A stretch of 64,000 bases of DNA from Marinomonas sp. KMM3893. Lineage in GTDB: Bacteria > Pseudomonadota > Gammaproteobacteria > Pseudomonadales > Marinomonadaceae. Each line of letters begins with the position of its first letter. Position 1 is the first letter of the stretch. The position numbers and the translations under genes were made by a program. Positions 16,388 to 27,308 of the stretch are shown here, one piece after another. A model generated the notes under the pieces. It was not told the DNA's origin, made no database searches, and saw only the letters and a program-made list of their open reading frames with translations. The DNA is taken from positions 248,001 through 312,000 of the forward strand of contig NZ_SJSC01000004.1 of NCBI RefSeq assembly GCF_004352855.1. Reading direction: 5' to 3'.

Positions 16388-17542
16388 ATGTTCGCTGCTA
16401 ACGCCCGCTCAATTGCGTGGCCATTGTTTGGTTTCTACTTCTTTTTTTGTTGTCTTATTGGCGTCATGATGCCCTATATTTCGATTTACTATAAGTCGAT
16501 TGGGCTCAGTGCCTCAGAAATAGGCCGATTAATGTCGACATTTACATTGTCTGGCATCTTGGTTCCACATTTTTGGGGGTGGTTGACGGCCAAAGTCGGC
16601 CTGCCTAAAAAAGTACTGCAACTGGCGGTATTGGGTTGTTTCCTTTGTCTTATTCCTTTTAATTGGAGCAATCAATTTGAGTCGTTGTGGTTATTAACGT
16701 GTGCCATGGCGTTATTTTATTCCGCTTTGATTCCGATGACAGACGCATTGGCGGTGCGCAGTATTCGCAATTTAAATGTGCCTTATACGCGATTGCGGGT
16801 CGGCGGTTCTATTGGTTATGTTATCGCGGTCGCCAGTACGGGTTTTTTGATCGGGCATTTCGGCCCCTCTATTGTCATTCCGGTTATGTGCAGTTATTTG
16901 CTGCTGGCCTTACTCACCACCTTTTTTATTAAAGAACAGGCGTATGACGTCAGCCCGCAAAAAGAAAGTGCGTCTTTTGTGTCTTTATTGCGGGCGAAAG
17001 AATCTATTTTGTTTTTTGTGTTGGCGTTTTTGTCTTTTATGTCTCACGCGCCTTTTAATGTGTTTTTTGCGGTTCACCTAGAAAGTGTGGGTTACACCGG
17101 ACAGCAAATTGGTTTGTTGATTGCTTTGGGCGTCATCATGGAGATTGTGCTGTTTTTGTTTGGTGGCAACCTGGTGAGGAAGTTTCACTTATTTCACATC
17201 ATGCTGTTGTGTTTTGTGTGTGGTGCGATTCGTTGGTTTTTGGTGGGGTGGTTTGCTGAGATACTTTGGGTTCTGGTACTGACGCAAATGCTTCATTGCA
17301 TCACTTTTGCGTTGTTTCATATGGTGTCTATTGAACGTGTACGACGACTTTTCCCTGAACGTTATGCCAGTCAAGGCCAAGCCATGTACAGTGCGTTTGC
17401 GATTGGTCTTGGTGGCGGGCTTGGTATGGTTGGGGCTGGCTATTTATGGGAATGGGTAGGGGATGCTTGGGTCTTTACGATAGCCGCAAGCATCAGTGTG
17501 CTGGCGTTGGTTATTCTGTGGGGGAGTCAGCATCTACGTTGA
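16388..17542 (+). CDS. MFS transporter, HcaT-like
   Basis: The 384-residue product has twelve predicted membrane segments. It belongs to the major facilitator superfamily; the opening PLFGFYFFFCCLIGVMMPYI and the conserved charged loop with GLSASEIGRL resemble the 3-phenylpropionate transporter HcaT/nucleoside symporter branch. The substrate cannot be told. Starts at 16382 and 16388 are both possible; I prefer 16388 because CTGGA lies at a better distance. The gene overlaps the convergent LysR gene by 32 bases. Confidence 0.88.
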   Translation: MFAANARSIAWPLFGFYFFFCCLIGVMMPYISIYYKSIGLSASEIGRLMSTFTLSGILVPHFWGWLTAKVGLPKKVLQLAVLGCFLCLIPFNWSNQFESLWLLTCAMALFYSALIPMTDALAVRSIRNLNVPYTRLRVGGSIGYVIAVASTGFLIGHFGPSIVIPVMCSYLLLALLTTFFIKEQAYDVSPQKESASFVSLLRAKESILFFVLAFLSFMSHAPFNVFFAVHLESVGYTGQQIGLLIALGVIMEIVLFLFGGNLVRKFHLFHIMLLCFVCGAIRWFLVGWFAEILWVLVLTQMLHCITFALFHMVSIERVRRLFPERYASQGQAMYSAFAIGLGGGLGMVGAGYLWEWVGDAWVFTIAASISVLALVILWGSQHLR

Positions 17543-18413
17543 GGCTTTCGTGTTGCAGTAACTCAATAAACGCCAGTGCAGCGCGGCTTAATGTTCTTTG
17601 TTTGTGATGGATGATCCCCAGCCGTCTTTCCACGTTCAGGTCAGGGTGGTTGAGCACAATTAGCTTGTCGTCTACTAAGGTAGAAGGCAGTAATGACCAC
17701 CCCCAGCCGATGCTAACCAGCATGGCTAAGGTTTCTAGGTGGTTGGTGTTCATTCTGACTTGCGGTTTAAGGCCTTGCTTACCAAAGACTTGCTCGGCAA
17801 TTTGTCGCGTGAAGGTGTTTTCATTGGGCAATACGCAAGGGTGGTTTGCGAGCTCGGCCAAATCTAGGTTCTTCACTTTTGCTAAAGGATGGTCGCGGCT
17901 GACGACGCACGTTAATGGGTCAGACCAAATTGGAATGGACTCCATTAAATGGTCGTCTTTATTCGACAAGGTAATAATGCCAATTTCCACCTCCCCCCTT
18001 AATACCTGCTGATACGCTTCTTCAGATTGCGTAAAGTCAATGTCGAGCTTTGCTTGTGGGTAGCGCACCTGAAATTTCTTCAAAATGGTTGGCAATCGTC
18101 TTAGCCCAATATGGTGGCTGGTGGCCAATCTCAATTCACCACTTACGTCGTCCATTTGCAGCGTCATGCTGTGCTGGATGTCTTTCAAATCGTCGGCGAT
18201 TTTTTTGGCTTTAGGCAATAGGCGAGTGCCGGCTTCGGTTAAGATAATTTGTCGGCCAATACGATCAAACAGTTTAACCCCAAGGGTGCTTTCTAACGCC
18301 GCTATCCGTTTGCTAATCGCAGGTTGTGTAACAAAAAGGCGCAATGCCGCTTCTGAAAATGATTTCGTTTCAGCCACTTTTATAAAGGTGAGTAGTTCTG
18401 CAATGTCCATCAT
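17511..18413 (-). CDS. LysR-type regulator divergent from leuC
   Basis: The 300-residue product has an N-terminal winged helix-turn-helix (residues 3-62, with FSEAALRLFVTQPAISKRI) and a C-terminal substrate-binding domain. It is divergent from leuC, with 93 bases between start codons, so it probably controls leuCDB and itself. Pseudomonads also have a LysR gene in this place. The effector is unknown; a leucine-pathway intermediate is a fair guess. The 3' end overlaps the MFS gene. Confidence 0.9.
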   Translation of the reverse strand: MMDIAELLTFIKVAETKSFSEAALRLFVTQPAISKRIAALESTLGVKLFDRIGRQIILTEAGTRLLPKAKKIADDLKDIQHSMTLQMDDVSGELRLATSHHIGLRRLPTILKKFQVRYPQAKLDIDFTQSEEAYQQVLRGEVEIGIITLSNKDDHLMESIPIWSDPLTCVVSRDHPLAKVKNLDLAELANHPCVLPNENTFTRQIAEQVFGKQGLKPQVRMNTNHLETLAMLVSIGWGWSLLPSTLVDDKLIVLNHPDLNVERRLGIIHHKQRTLSRAALAFIELLQHESLNVDADSPTE

Positions 18414-18506
18414 TCCAAAAAATTATCCAAAACATGAAAAATATGAATTTGAGTAATTTAAGCGAAAGTTTTAGGATAGCGCAATAGGTTATTTAGGAGA
18501 GAAGCT

Positions 18507-19934
18507 ATGTCAGGTAAAACCCTTTACGACAAGTTGTGGGACAGCCACCTTGTTCAGCAACGCGATGATGGTAGTGCATTGATTTATATCGATTTGCAAT
18601 TGCTTCACGAAGTTACTTCACCACAAGCGTTTGAAGGCCTAAGACTAGCTGGTCGCAAGCCTTGGCGAGTGTCGTCAAGCCTTGCTACACCAGACCATAA
18701 CGTACCGACAACGCAAAAAGAACGTGTTGACGGCGTGAATGGCATTGAAGACCCAGTGTCTAAAATCCAAGTAACGACTTTGGATGATAACTGCAATGAA
18801 TTTGGTATCACCGAATTCAATATGAAAGACATTCGCCAAGGAATCGTGCACGTTGTTGGGCCAGAGCAAGGTGCAACGCTTCCTGGAATGACGGTAGTGT
18901 GTGGGGATTCTCACACCTCAACGCACGGTGCTTTTGGTGCGTTAGCTCACGGTATTGGTACTTCTGAGGTTGAGCATGTATTGGCCACTCAGTGTTTGGT
19001 ACAAAAGAAAAGCCGCAACATGTTGGTGCGAGTCGATGGTGAATTGTCACCTTGGGTATCCGCAAAAGACGTAGTGTTGGCCATCATCGGAGCAATTGGT
19101 ACCGCTGGCGGCACCGGTTATGCCATTGAGTTTGGCGGCACGGGCATTCAGTCTTTGTCGATGGAAGGTCGTATGACCGTCTGTAATATGGCGATTGAAG
19201 CGGGTGCACGAGTGGGCTTGATCGCCGTGGATGACACAACGATCGACTACGTTAAAGGCCGTCCTTACGCACCAAAAGGCGCGCATTGGGACATGGCGGT
19301 AGAAGCTTGGCGTGACTTGGTGTCCGATAAAGACGCTCAGTTTGATGAAGTAGTGGTATTAAAGTCAGAAGACATCAAACCACAAGTCACTTGGGGAACC
19401 TCGCCTGAGATGGTGATTGCGATTGATGAACCGATTCCTCGCGCGGAAGATCAAACGGACCCTGTGAAAAAAGAAGGCTACGCTCGTGCTTGGAAATACA
19501 TGGGGCTTGAAGGCAAAACGACCTTGGCCGATGTGACTCTGGATCGTGTTTTTATTGGCTCTTGTACGAACTCGCGAATTGAAGATCTACGCATTGCAGC
19601 AGACGTAGTGAAAGGTCGTAAAGTAGCGTCTAGCTTGAAGCAGGCGATCGTAGTACCGGGTTCTGGCTTGGTAAAAGCGCAAGCAGAAAAAGAAGGCTTA
19701 CATACTATTTTTGAAGCCGCTGGCTTGGAATGGCGTGAGCCAGGTTGTTCTATGTGTTTGGCAATGAACGCGGATAAATTAGGCGCAGGTGAACATTGTG
19801 CGTCTACCTCAAACCGTAACTTCGAAGGACGTCAAGGTTTTGGCGGACGTACTCACTTGGTGAGCCCTGCAATGGCAGCGGCGGCGGCAATTGCCGGTCA
19901 CTTTGTTGATGTAAGCGAGTTTGTTAAACACTAG
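18507..19934 (+). CDS. leuC: 3-isopropylmalate dehydratase large subunit
   Basis: The 475-residue product is LeuC, which with LeuD isomerises 2-isopropylmalate to 3-isopropylmalate in leucine synthesis. It carries the [4Fe-4S] cysteines in GSCTNSR and GCSMC, plus [21 protein letters not shown]. Length agrees with bacterial LeuC (~470). A GGAGAG ribosome binding site is upstream. It heads leuC-leuD-leuB-asd, with leuD after 31 bases. Confidence 0.98.
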   Translation: MSGKTLYDKLWDSHLVQQRDDGSALIYIDLQLLHEVTSPQAFEGLRLAGRKPWRVSSSLATPDHNVPTTQKERVDGVNGIEDPVSKIQVTTLDDNCNEFGITEFNMKDIRQGIVHVVGPEQGATLPGMTVVCGDSHTSTHGAFGALAHGIGTSEVEHVLATQCLVQKKSRNMLVRVDGELSPWVSAKDVVLAIIGAIGTAGGTGYAIEFGGTGIQSLSMEGRMTVCNMAIEAGARVGLIAVDDTTIDYVKGRPYAPKGAHWDMAVEAWRDLVSDKDAQFDEVVVLKSEDIKPQVTWGTSPEMVIAIDEPIPRAEDQTDPVKKEGYARAWKYMGLEGKTTLADVTLDRVFIGSCTNSRIEDLRIAADVVKGRKVASSLKQAIVVPGSGLVKAQAEKEGLHTIFEAAGLEWREPGCSMCLAMNADKLGAGEHCASTSNRNFEGRQGFGGRTHLVSPAMAAAAAIAGHFVDVSEFVKH

Positions 19935-19965
19935 GATTTCTCTCTAGAAGAGAAGGAGAATGTAT

Positions 19966-20616
19966 ATGCGTCCTTTTACGAAACACACAGGGTTAGCCGC
20001 GCCTTTGGATTTGGCCAACGTTGACACTGACATGATCATTCCAAAGCAGTTCTTGAAATCCATCAAGCGTACTGGTTTTGGCAAAAATTTATTTGATGAA
20101 CTTCGCTATGAAGACGAAGGTCAGCCTGACCAAGAATGCACTGGTCGCCCTGTTCGTGAAGATTTTGTGTTGAATATGCCACGTTACCAAGGGGCGAGTG
20201 TGTTGTTAGCACGCCAAAACTTTGGTTGTGGCTCGAGCCGAGAACACGCGCCTTGGGCATTAGACGATTACGGTTTTCGTTCTGTGATCGCGCCAAGTTT
20301 TGCGGATATTTTTTACAATAACTGTTTTAAAAATGGCTTGTTGCCCATTGTCTTGGCGCCAGAAGAAGTGGATCAACTTTTTGCTGAAGTGGCTGCAAAA
20401 GAAGGCGCTGAAGTGGTTGTTGACCTTGAGGCTCAAACGGTAACATCGCCATCGGGTGAGGTGTTTGAGTTTTTGGTTGATACCTTCCGTAAGCATTGCT
20501 TATTGAATGGTTTGGACGATATCGGCCTGACGCTTCAGCAAGAAGACAGCATCCATCGTTTTGAAGAGAAACGCATGGCGGCAGCGCCTTGGTTGTTTTT
20601 GTCTCGCGAACAATAG
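19966..20616 (+). CDS. leuD: 3-isopropylmalate dehydratase small subunit
   Basis: The 216-residue product is LeuD, the swivelling small subunit. Typical segments are [29 protein letters not shown] and the [22 protein letters not shown] run. I choose the ATG at 19966 rather than 19960 because AAGGAG at 19953-19958 is then 7 bases upstream. It is cotranscribed with leuC; a hairpin follows in the gap before leuB. Confidence 0.97.
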   Translation: MRPFTKHTGLAAPLDLANVDTDMIIPKQFLKSIKRTGFGKNLFDELRYEDEGQPDQECTGRPVREDFVLNMPRYQGASVLLARQNFGCGSSREHAPWALDDYGFRSVIAPSFADIFYNNCFKNGLLPIVLAPEEVDQLFAEVAAKEGAEVVVDLEAQTVTSPSGEVFEFLVDTFRKHCLLNGLDDIGLTLQQEDSIHRFEEKRMAAAPWLFLSREQ

Positions 20617-20663
20617 TATTTATGCGCCGAGTATTTATCGGCAAGCGTTATCGACATCAATTT

Positions 20664-20699
20664 ACGCCACAGAGTTTAGTGTTACCTAGCCTGTGGCGT
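20664..20699 (+). other. hairpin between leuD and leuB
   Basis: A perfect 9-bp stem ACGCCACAG / CTGTGGCGT with an 18-base loop lies in the 111-base leuD-leuB gap. No T run follows, so it may protect or process the mRNA, not end it. Confidence 0.6.
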
Positions 20700-20727
20700 T
20701 ACTGTAAAAAGAATGAAGGATTAAGTA

Positions 20728-21819
20728 ATGTCTAAAAATGTATTGGTATTGCCAGGTGACGGTATTGGTCCTGAAATCGTAGCCCAGGCGGTGCGTGTTC
20801 TTGATTTGGTAAACACTCAATTTAATTTGGGCATCACTCACGAGAGTGCTTTAGTGGGTGGTTCTGCATACGACGAGACAGGTTCACCTTTGCCTGAAGC
20901 GACATTGACGAAAGCCAAAGCCGCGGATGCGATTTTGCTGGGTGCTGTTGGTGGTCCAAAATGGGACGGCCTAGACATGTCTGTTCGCCCAGAGAAAGGC
21001 TTGTTGGGCTTGCGCTCTAACTTAGCGCTTTTTGCTAACTTGCGTCCTGCGATCCTTTACCCACAATTGGCGGATGCGTCTAGTTTGAAGCCGGAAATTG
21101 TGGCGGGTTTAGACATCCTTATTGTTCGTGAGTTAACGGGCGGTATTTACTTCGGGCAGCCTCGTGGTATTCGTACGCTAGAAAATGGTGAGCGCCAAGG
21201 TTTCAATACTTATGTTTACAGTGAATCGGAAATTCGCCGTATCGCTCGCTCAGCGTTTGAAGCCGCTCGTCAACGTGGCAAACGCGTGTGTTCTATCGAT
21301 AAATCCAATGTGCTTGAAGTGACAGTGCTTTGGAAAGAAGTTATGGAAGAAGTTGCGAAAGAGTATCCTGATGTCGAATTGACGCACATGCTAGTGGATA
21401 ATGCTGCAATGCAACTGGTTCGTGCACCAAAACAGTTTGATGTAATGGTTACTGGCAACATGTTTGGTGATATTCTATCTGACGCAGCGGCAATGCTAAC
21501 AGGCTCCATTGGTATGCTTCCGTCGGCTTCTTTGAACGCTGAAGGTCGTGGTATGTATGAGCCTTGTCATGGTTCTGCTCCAGATATTGCAGGACAAGGC
21601 ATTGCCAATCCTCTTGCGACGATTTTATCCGTGGCAATGATGTTGCGTTATTCTTTAGACGCTAAAGAAGCCGCAGATGCGATTGAAGCCGCTGTTAGTC
21701 GTGTTCTTGATCAAGGGTTAAGAACCGCTGATATCGCTTCTCAAGATTGTGAAACAGTCACTACGCAAGCCATGGGCGACGCGGTATTGACTGCATTAGA
21801 AGCAGTACTTAAAGCCTAA
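20728..21819 (+). CDS. leuB: 3-isopropylmalate dehydrogenase
   Basis: The 363-residue product is LeuB, which oxidises and decarboxylates 3-isopropylmalate with NAD to give 2-oxoisocaproate, the precursor of leucine. Family marks are GDGIGPEIV, the GAVGGPKWD loop, [32 protein letters not shown] and the NAD-binding [18 protein letters not shown]. Length is normal (~360). asd follows after 75 bases in the same direction, as in many gammaproteobacteria. Confidence 0.98.
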   Translation: MSKNVLVLPGDGIGPEIVAQAVRVLDLVNTQFNLGITHESALVGGSAYDETGSPLPEATLTKAKAADAILLGAVGGPKWDGLDMSVRPEKGLLGLRSNLALFANLRPAILYPQLADASSLKPEIVAGLDILIVRELTGGIYFGQPRGIRTLENGERQGFNTYVYSESEIRRIARSAFEAARQRGKRVCSIDKSNVLEVTVLWKEVMEEVAKEYPDVELTHMLVDNAAMQLVRAPKQFDVMVTGNMFGDILSDAAAMLTGSIGMLPSASLNAEGRGMYEPCHGSAPDIAGQGIANPLATILSVAMMLRYSLDAKEAADAIEAAVSRVLDQGLRTADIASQDCETVTTQAMGDAVLTALEAVLKA

Positions 21820-21894
21820 CCATAATGAGTAGGCGTTAACTCGGGATATTGCTCTTGGTATGAGCGACCCCACAAAAAAAAGGTAGAGATAACC

Positions 21895-23013
21895 ATGTCA
21901 AAACACACTGTAGGTTTAGTCGGCTGGCGCGGAATGGTTGGTTCCGTGTTGATGCAACGTATGCGAGAAGAAAAAGATTTTGATCACATTGATCCGATTT
22001 TTTTCACCACCTCTCAAACGGGGCAAAAAGGGCCAGAAATTGGTAAAGACATTCCATTGCTTCAAGACGCGAATGATATTGAAGCGCTGAAGAAGATGGA
22101 CATTATAATTACCTGCCAAGGCGGGGATTATACCAAGGCTATTTACCCTCAGTTGCGTAATGCCGGTTGGAAGGGTTACTGGATCGATGCGGCGTCTTCT
22201 TTGCGCATGGATAAAGACGCGATTATCGTGTTGGACCCAGTGAACCAAAATGTCATCAAGCAAGGCTTGAAAGATGGCGTGAAGACCTTTGTGGGCGGTA
22301 ACTGTACCGTTAGCTTGATGTTGCTGGCATTGGGTGGATTGTTTGAAAAAGGTCACATTGAGTGGATGACTTCCATGACGTACCAAGCGGCTTCTGGCGG
22401 CGGTGCGCGTCATATGCGTGAGTTGATCAATCAAATGGGCTTGTTGCACAGTTCTGTTGCGTCTGAATTGGCGGATCCTGCTAGTGCTATTTTAGACATC
22501 GATCGTAAAGTGGCTGAGCAAATGCGCTCCAACACTATGCCAGTGGATCAGTTTGGCGTGCCTTTGGCTGGGTCATTGATTCCTTACATTGATTCTCAGC
22601 TTGATAATGGTCAAAGCCGTGAAGAATGGAAGGCTCAAGCGGAAACGAATAAAATCCTTGGTAATACCGGGTCTATTATTCCTGTTGATGGTTTGTGTGT
22701 GCGTATCGGCGCGATGCGTTGCCATAGCCAAGCCTTCACTATCAAGCTAAATAAAGACATTCCAGTCGCGGACATCGAAGGTTTGTTGGCTGAGCATAAC
22801 GATTGGGTAAATGTTGTGCCAAATGACAAAGAAGCGACCATGGCTGGATTGACGCCGACGGTAGCGACTGGCACCTTGAATGTGCCGGTCGGTCGTATCC
22901 GTAAACTGAACATGGGGCCTGAGTACATCAGTGCGTTCTCAGTTGGCGATCAACTTTTGTGGGGTGCTGCTGAACCACTACGCCGCATGCTACGCATTCT
23001 TCTTGAGGCTTAA
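21895..23013 (+). CDS. asd: aspartate-semialdehyde dehydrogenase
   Basis: The 372-residue product is Asd, which reduces aspartyl phosphate to aspartate semialdehyde, feeding lysine, threonine, methionine and diaminopimelate synthesis. Visible marks: [14 protein letters not shown] (NADP binding), TCQGGDYT, the catalytic Cys in [10 protein letters not shown], and [11 protein letters not shown] with substrate-binding residues. The length and [10 protein letters not shown] form are those of the gammaproteobacterial type. It ends the leu-asd cluster; a terminator follows at 23041. Confidence 0.98.
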   Translation: MSKHTVGLVGWRGMVGSVLMQRMREEKDFDHIDPIFFTTSQTGQKGPEIGKDIPLLQDANDIEALKKMDIIITCQGGDYTKAIYPQLRNAGWKGYWIDAASSLRMDKDAIIVLDPVNQNVIKQGLKDGVKTFVGGNCTVSLMLLALGGLFEKGHIEWMTSMTYQAASGGGARHMRELINQMGLLHSSVASELADPASAILDIDRKVAEQMRSNTMPVDQFGVPLAGSLIPYIDSQLDNGQSREEWKAQAETNKILGNTGSIIPVDGLCVRIGAMRCHSQAFTIKLNKDIPVADIEGLLAEHNDWVNVVPNDKEATMAGLTPTVATGTLNVPVGRIRKLNMGPEYISAFSVGDQLLWGAAEPLRRMLRILLEA

Positions 23014-23040
23014 TTGCTCTAGAAAGAGTGTTTGATGATA

Positions 23041-23069
23041 AAACGCTGCCTAAGGGTGGCGTTTTTTTT
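23041..23069 (+). terminator. terminator after asd
   Basis: A ~10-bp stem AAACGCTGCC / GGTGGCGTTT (with G-T pairs) runs into T8. Confidence 0.9.
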
Positions 23070-23701
23070 GCCTGCTATTTTTTCACAGTGATTTTTCTGG
23101 CTGCTAAATGACTAGTAAGTGGCGCGAACTTTATGGGATGAGACCTTTTGGGTTGCACTCTCGTATCCTCGTGACTGGTTTGGGATTTGAGTGGGTTCTT
23201 GCTTCTTGGTTCTGCTTCTTTCTTTTTAGTAAGCGTCTTGAGCGTTTGTGAGGGCGTTTTCTGGTCGTGGTGTGTCATCCGCTAGGGTTGGATCAGGCAT
23301 GACCTAGGGCGTCGCCTGAGCGATCTGACGGTGGTGGGAGTCATCGCTGACCGAGTTGGTTGTCTGAATGTATCCCAATGTAGGGTGGTGATCGTTGGCG
23401 GCTAAGAAAAAAGAGCCTTTATTTATGTCTTCCCTAGACTAAAGTAAGAGTGTGACTGTGTTTTATTTGATCAAATTGGTGCCTTTATAAATTGTTTAGA
23501 TGTTTATACTTGTTTGTTTTTTAAACGATTATTGGGTTTTTCGGATGATTTAGGTGATTTTTAACAAACTTATGAAAGTATTTACATTTTAAGGATTGAA
23601 ATTAGATCGATTAGTCCATAGGTTATTAGTATGTTCAAAACGAGGAGGGAATAGAAAATACGTTTATAAAATAATTTTCCAAAAACGAAAGGAAATTCTC
23701 T
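23070..23701. other. 630-base gene-poor region upstream of hpf
   Basis: No convincing gene. The first half is G/T-rich on the plus strand; the second half is AT-rich and probably carries the hpf promoter. A minus-strand open frame at 23075-23278 is Lys/Ser/Thr-rich with no family features. I see no tRNA or known riboswitch. Confidence 0.5.
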
Positions 23702-24094
23702 ATGTATACATTGAATATTAGTGGTCATCACGTTCAGTCTGGTGAAGAAGTACAAGAGCTAGTTAAAGAAAGAATGGATCGTCTGACTCGTCTGAACGAT
23801 CAAATCACCAGTATTAAGGTGATTCTAAATACAGAGAAACATGAGATTCATGAATTAATTGTTGAAGCCAGTGTTCATATTCCTGGTCATGATCTATTCG
23901 CTACCGTTAAAACAGACAAACAATTGAAACCAGCTGTGGATTTGTTGGTAGGTAAATTGGAAAAACAACTCGTTAAACATAAGGCAAAACACACCGGCCG
24001 TCAGCATCAGATTAATGCTCAAGACGTAGAGAGTAGTGTAGAGCGAGAAGAGCAAGCCGAATTCAATGAACTGGTAGAGCGTGAAGTTCTATAG
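23702..24094 (+). CDS. hpf: ribosome hibernation promoting factor
   Basis: The 130-residue product is a short-type HPF/YfiA family protein, which binds the decoding region of idle 30S subunits and promotes 100S dimers or inactive 70S. The fold is evident from LNISGHHVQSGEEVQELVKE, the basic and acidic strands and the DLFATVKTDKQLKPAVDLLV helix; the tail (about residues 95-130) is Glu/Gln-rich. AAAGGAAA is just upstream. It is solitary and not next to rpoN or ptsN as in E. coli. The long AT-rich region upstream leaves room for complex control. Confidence 0.93.
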   Translation: MYTLNISGHHVQSGEEVQELVKERMDRLTRLNDQITSIKVILNTEKHEIHELIVEASVHIPGHDLFATVKTDKQLKPAVDLLVGKLEKQLVKHKAKHTGRQHQINAQDVESSVEREEQAEFNELVEREVL

Positions 24095-24126
24095 GTAATC
24101 ACCCTTAGGGAGTGAAAATAAAGAGT

Positions 24127-24151
24127 AGCCTCGCAGTCGCGGGGCTTTTTT
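24127..24151 (+). terminator. terminator after hpf
   Basis: An 8-bp stem AGCCTCGC / GCGGGGCT with loop AGTC is followed by a T6 run. Confidence 0.9.
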
Positions 24152-24375
24152 GTGCCTGCGTTTTTTAACGTGGGCAGATGAATGTACTGGTTTATAAGGT
24201 GCTCGCTTAATAAGGAGCAAGCTTGAAGAGGCATTGGCTTAATGGGGCGCTGGCTTGTTCTTGGTGTGGAGGGTGTTGCTGTGGAGGGTGTTGCTGTGGA
24301 GGGTGTTGCTGTGGAGGGTGTTGCTGTGGAGATTGTTGTCATGGGTGACCCACTCTAAGATTGAGCGACGCAAAT
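24152..24375. other. short intergenic region with tandem repeat
   Basis: Between the hpf and acnB terminators there is no gene. It contains the 15-bp tandem repeat at 24266-24340. A minus-strand open frame across the repeat would give a Ser-Thr-Ala-Thr-Pro repeat, but continues antisense into hpf and has no ribosome binding site. Confidence 0.55.
24266..24340. repeat. 15-bp tandem repeat, 4 exact units plus one variant
   Basis: The unit GTGGAGGGTGTTGCT occurs four times without change (24266-24325), then once as GTGGAGATTGTTGTC (24326-24340). It sits between two terminators, so it should not affect a protein. Exact copies point to recent slippage or expansion, so the copy number may vary between strains. 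Confidence 0.95.
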
Positions 24376-24406
24376 AAAAAAGGCCTCATATAAATGAGGC
24401 CTTTTT
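24376..24406 (-). terminator. bidirectional terminator after acnB
   Basis: A stem AAAAAGGCCTCAT / ATGAGGCCTTTTT with a 4-base loop has A and T runs on both sides, so it works for acnB on the minus strand and possibly for readthrough from hpf. Confidence 0.92.
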
Positions 24407-24445
24407 ACTATGCTACGGTTAGTGCATCAGTCGCTGGGGCAAAGA

Positions 24446-27046
24446 TTATGCCGTTGCGTCAGTGGCAATAACAGTATTGGCTTTCTTAACGTACTCACCC
24501 ATCTTGTCGAAGTTTAGGTATTTGTAAACTTCAGAAGACATGCTGTTGATCTTGTTTGCGTACTCAAGGTACTCAGCAGGTGTAGGTAGTTTGCCAAGCA
24601 ATGCCGCAACAGCAGCAAGTTCAGCAGAGGCCAAGAATACGTTAGCGCCATTACCTAGACGGTTCGGGAAGTTACGAGTTGAAGTGGAAACAACGGTAGA
24701 CTTCTCAGCAACGCGTGCTTGGTTACCCATACATAGAGAACAACCAGGCATTTCCATACGAGCGCCAGCTTTACCGAAGATGCTGTAGTAGCCTTCTGCG
24801 GTTAGTTGCTCAGCGTCCATTTTGGTTGGTGGCGCAACCCAAAGGCGGGTAGGAACCACTTTGCCAGCTGCGTCTAGTAATTTACCAGCAGCACGGAAGT
24901 GACCGATGTTTGTCATACAAGAACCGATGAAGACTTCATCGATGTGCTCGCCTTGAACATCAGAAAGTAGACGTGCATCATCTGGATCGTTTGGCGCACA
25001 AAGAACAGGTTCTTTGATTGTTTCAAGGTCGATCTCAATGATTGTGTGGTATTCAGCGTCTGCATCAGCGCGCATTAGACTAGGGTTTGCTAACCACTCT
25101 TCCATTGCGTTAGCGCGGCGCTCAAGTGTACGAGGGTCACCGTAACCTTCAGAAATCATCCAACGTAGCATAACGATGTTGGATTTTAGGTATTCAGCCA
25201 CAGACTCTTCAGACAAGTTGATGGTACAACCCGCAGCAGAACGTTCTGCAGAAGCGTCGGATAATTCGAACGCTTGCTCAGCGGTTAAGTGCTCAAGACC
25301 TTCGATTTCTAGGATGCGACCAGAGAAAACGTTTTTCTTACCTTTTTTCTCAACCGTCAAGTGACCTTCTTTGATTGCTTGGTAAGGGATTGCATGAACA
25401 AGGTCACGTAGTGTGATACCTGGTTGCATTTTACCTTTAAAGCGAACCAAAACAGACTCAGGCATATCAAGAGGCATGACACCTGTTGCTGCTGCGAATG
25501 CAACCAAACCAGAACCCGCAGGGAAAGAGATGCCTAGAGGGAAGCGGGTGTGAGAGTCACCACCAGTACCTACCGTGTCAGGTAGTAGCATACGGTTCAA
25601 CCAAGAGTGGATGATGCCGTCACCTGGGCGAAGAGAAACACCGCCACGGTTCATGATGAAATCAGGAAGAGTGTGGTGAGTCGTTACGTCAACTGGTTTA
25701 GGGTAAGCCGCTGTGTGACAGAAAGATTGCATTACTAGATCGGACGTAAAGCCAAGGCAAGCCAAGTCTTTTAGTTCGTCACGTGTCATTGGACCCGTAG
25801 TGTCTTGAGAACCAACGGTTGTCATTTTTGGTTCACAGTAAGTGTTCGGGCGAATGCCTGGAAGACCACATGCCTTACCAACCATTTTCTGAGCCAGTGT
25901 GAAGCCTTTAGTGGATTCAGCAATCGCACCAGGAACGGTGAATAAGTCTGTTGCGCCAAGGCCTAGAGATTCACGAGCTTTCGCGGTTAAACCACGACCG
26001 ATGATCAAAGGAATACGACCGCCAGCACGTACTTCGTCTAGAAGTACTTGAGTTTTTAGAGAGAAAGTACTGATGACTTCTTCTGTGCCGTGTTTTTTAA
26101 CAACGCCTTCGTATGGGAAAATGTCGATTACATCGCCCATTTCCATTTTATCAACGTCCATTTCGATTGGCAGTGCACCAGCGTCTTCCATTGTGTTGAA
26201 GAAGATAGGGGCAATTTTATTACCAATACAGATACCGCCAGCGCGTTTGTTAGGGATGAACGGAATGTCATCGCCCATGTGCCATAGCACAGAGTTCGTC
26301 GCTGATTTACGGCTTGAACCCGTACCAACAACATCACCCACGTACGCTAAAGGAAAGCCTTTTTCTTTTAGGGAGATGATTTTGCTGATTGGTCCGATTT
26401 CGCCATCTAGATCTGGTGTGATGCCATCACGAGCCATTTTAAGCATTGCGTTGGCATGTAATGGGATATCAGGACGAGACCATGCGTCTGGCGCAGGAGA
26501 TAGATCGTCGGTGTTTGTTTCGCCCGTTACTTTAAAGACAGTAAGGGAGATTTTTTCAGCCAATTTGTTTTTCGCTGTGAACCATTCGCCATCCGCCCAA
26601 GATTGGATGATTTGTTTCGCGAATGGGTTACCTGCTTTGGATTTTTCTTCAACGTCATGGAAGGCGTCGAAAATAAGCAGTGTATGAGACAGTGCTTTGG
26701 CTGCAATAGGAGCAAGCTCTTCAATGTCTAGGCAAGCGATCAATGGCTGAATGTTGTAACCACCAAGCATGGTGCCAAGCAGTTCAGTTGCCAATTCTTT
26801 GGTGATTAGTGGTGATGCTGCTTCGCCTTGGGTGATGGCAGCAAGAAAGCCTGCTTTAACGTAAGCGGCTTCATCAACACCCGCTGGGATGCGATTTTTT
26901 AGAAGGTCAAGAATAAACTCTTCTTCACCTGCTGGTGGGTTTTTAAGAAGTTCAACCAAGGCAGAAACTTGTTCTGCATTAAGTGGTGTAGGAGGTATGC
27001 TCTGTTCTGCACGTTCCTCGACATGTTTACGGTATGCTTCTAACAC
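24446..27046 (-). CDS. acnB: aconitate hydratase B
   Basis: The 866-residue product is AcnB, the main TCA-cycle aconitase (and 2-methylisocitrate dehydratase in some bacteria). It starts [19 protein letters not shown], the AcnB HEAT-like N-terminal domain, which AcnA lacks. The [4Fe-4S] cysteines lie in a [10 protein letters not shown] context, GSCMTNIGH and PGCSLCMGN. Length is that of E. coli AcnB (865). It stands alone, with a terminator at 24376-24406 and its own promoter region at 27047-27308. Confidence 0.98.
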   Translation of the reverse strand: MLEAYRKHVEERAEQSIPPTPLNAEQVSALVELLKNPPAGEEEFILDLLKNRIPAGVDEAAYVKAGFLAAITQGEAASPLITKELATELLGTMLGGYNIQPLIACLDIEELAPIAAKALSHTLLIFDAFHDVEEKSKAGNPFAKQIIQSWADGEWFTAKNKLAEKISLTVFKVTGETNTDDLSPAPDAWSRPDIPLHANAMLKMARDGITPDLDGEIGPISKIISLKEKGFPLAYVGDVVGTGSSRKSATNSVLWHMGDDIPFIPNKRAGGICIGNKIAPIFFNTMEDAGALPIEMDVDKMEMGDVIDIFPYEGVVKKHGTEEVISTFSLKTQVLLDEVRAGGRIPLIIGRGLTAKARESLGLGATDLFTVPGAIAESTKGFTLAQKMVGKACGLPGIRPNTYCEPKMTTVGSQDTTGPMTRDELKDLACLGFTSDLVMQSFCHTAAYPKPVDVTTHHTLPDFIMNRGGVSLRPGDGIIHSWLNRMLLPDTVGTGGDSHTRFPLGISFPAGSGLVAFAAATGVMPLDMPESVLVRFKGKMQPGITLRDLVHAIPYQAIKEGHLTVEKKGKKNVFSGRILEIEGLEHLTAEQAFELSDASAERSAAGCTINLSEESVAEYLKSNIVMLRWMISEGYGDPRTLERRANAMEEWLANPSLMRADADAEYHTIIEIDLETIKEPVLCAPNDPDDARLLSDVQGEHIDEVFIGSCMTNIGHFRAAGKLLDAAGKVVPTRLWVAPPTKMDAEQLTAEGYYSIFGKAGARMEMPGCSLCMGNQARVAEKSTVVSTSTRNFPNRLGNGANVFLASAELAAVAALLGKLPTPAEYLEYANKINSMSSEVYKYLNFDKMGEYVKKANTVIATDATA

Positions 27047-27308
27047 AATAGTTCCCCTTAGTTTTCGACATCAACCCTGTGTGTTGATGTGTTGAAGCGG
27101 AGGCTTAACCACCCTTAATGAGTGTTCAACGTTAAGCCAAACGATAATCACTGCTTTATTATTGAATTATTTTATATAAAAAACGGGCGAAAGACTCAAT
27201 TAACCCCATAACAATTTAGAATAGGGGACATTTAGCGGAATTATTCTGATTTAGAATCGCCTTCTCCGCTTGCTGCCTTTGCTTGCGTTTGGTGTGTTTT
27301 CTTGCCCT

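Noticed and set aside
21916..22449. Open frame of 177 residues antisense to asd
   Set aside because: It lies opposite asd and shows no protein family features.
23075..23278. Minus-strand Lys/Ser/Thr-rich open frame
   Set aside because: Low-complexity composition and no ribosome binding site; it looks like chance in a T/G-rich region.
24266..24340. CRISPR array
   Set aside because: Units are directly joined with no spacers between them, and there are no cas genes.
24019..24342. Minus-strand open frame with Ser-Thr-Ala-Thr-Pro repeats
   Set aside because: It is the antisense reading of the 15-bp repeat and of hpf, has no ribosome binding site, and the rest is not protein-like.
26073..26687. 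Long open frame of 204 residues antisense to acnB
   Set aside because: It lies entirely opposite acnB, a certain gene; its composition is that of a shadow frame.
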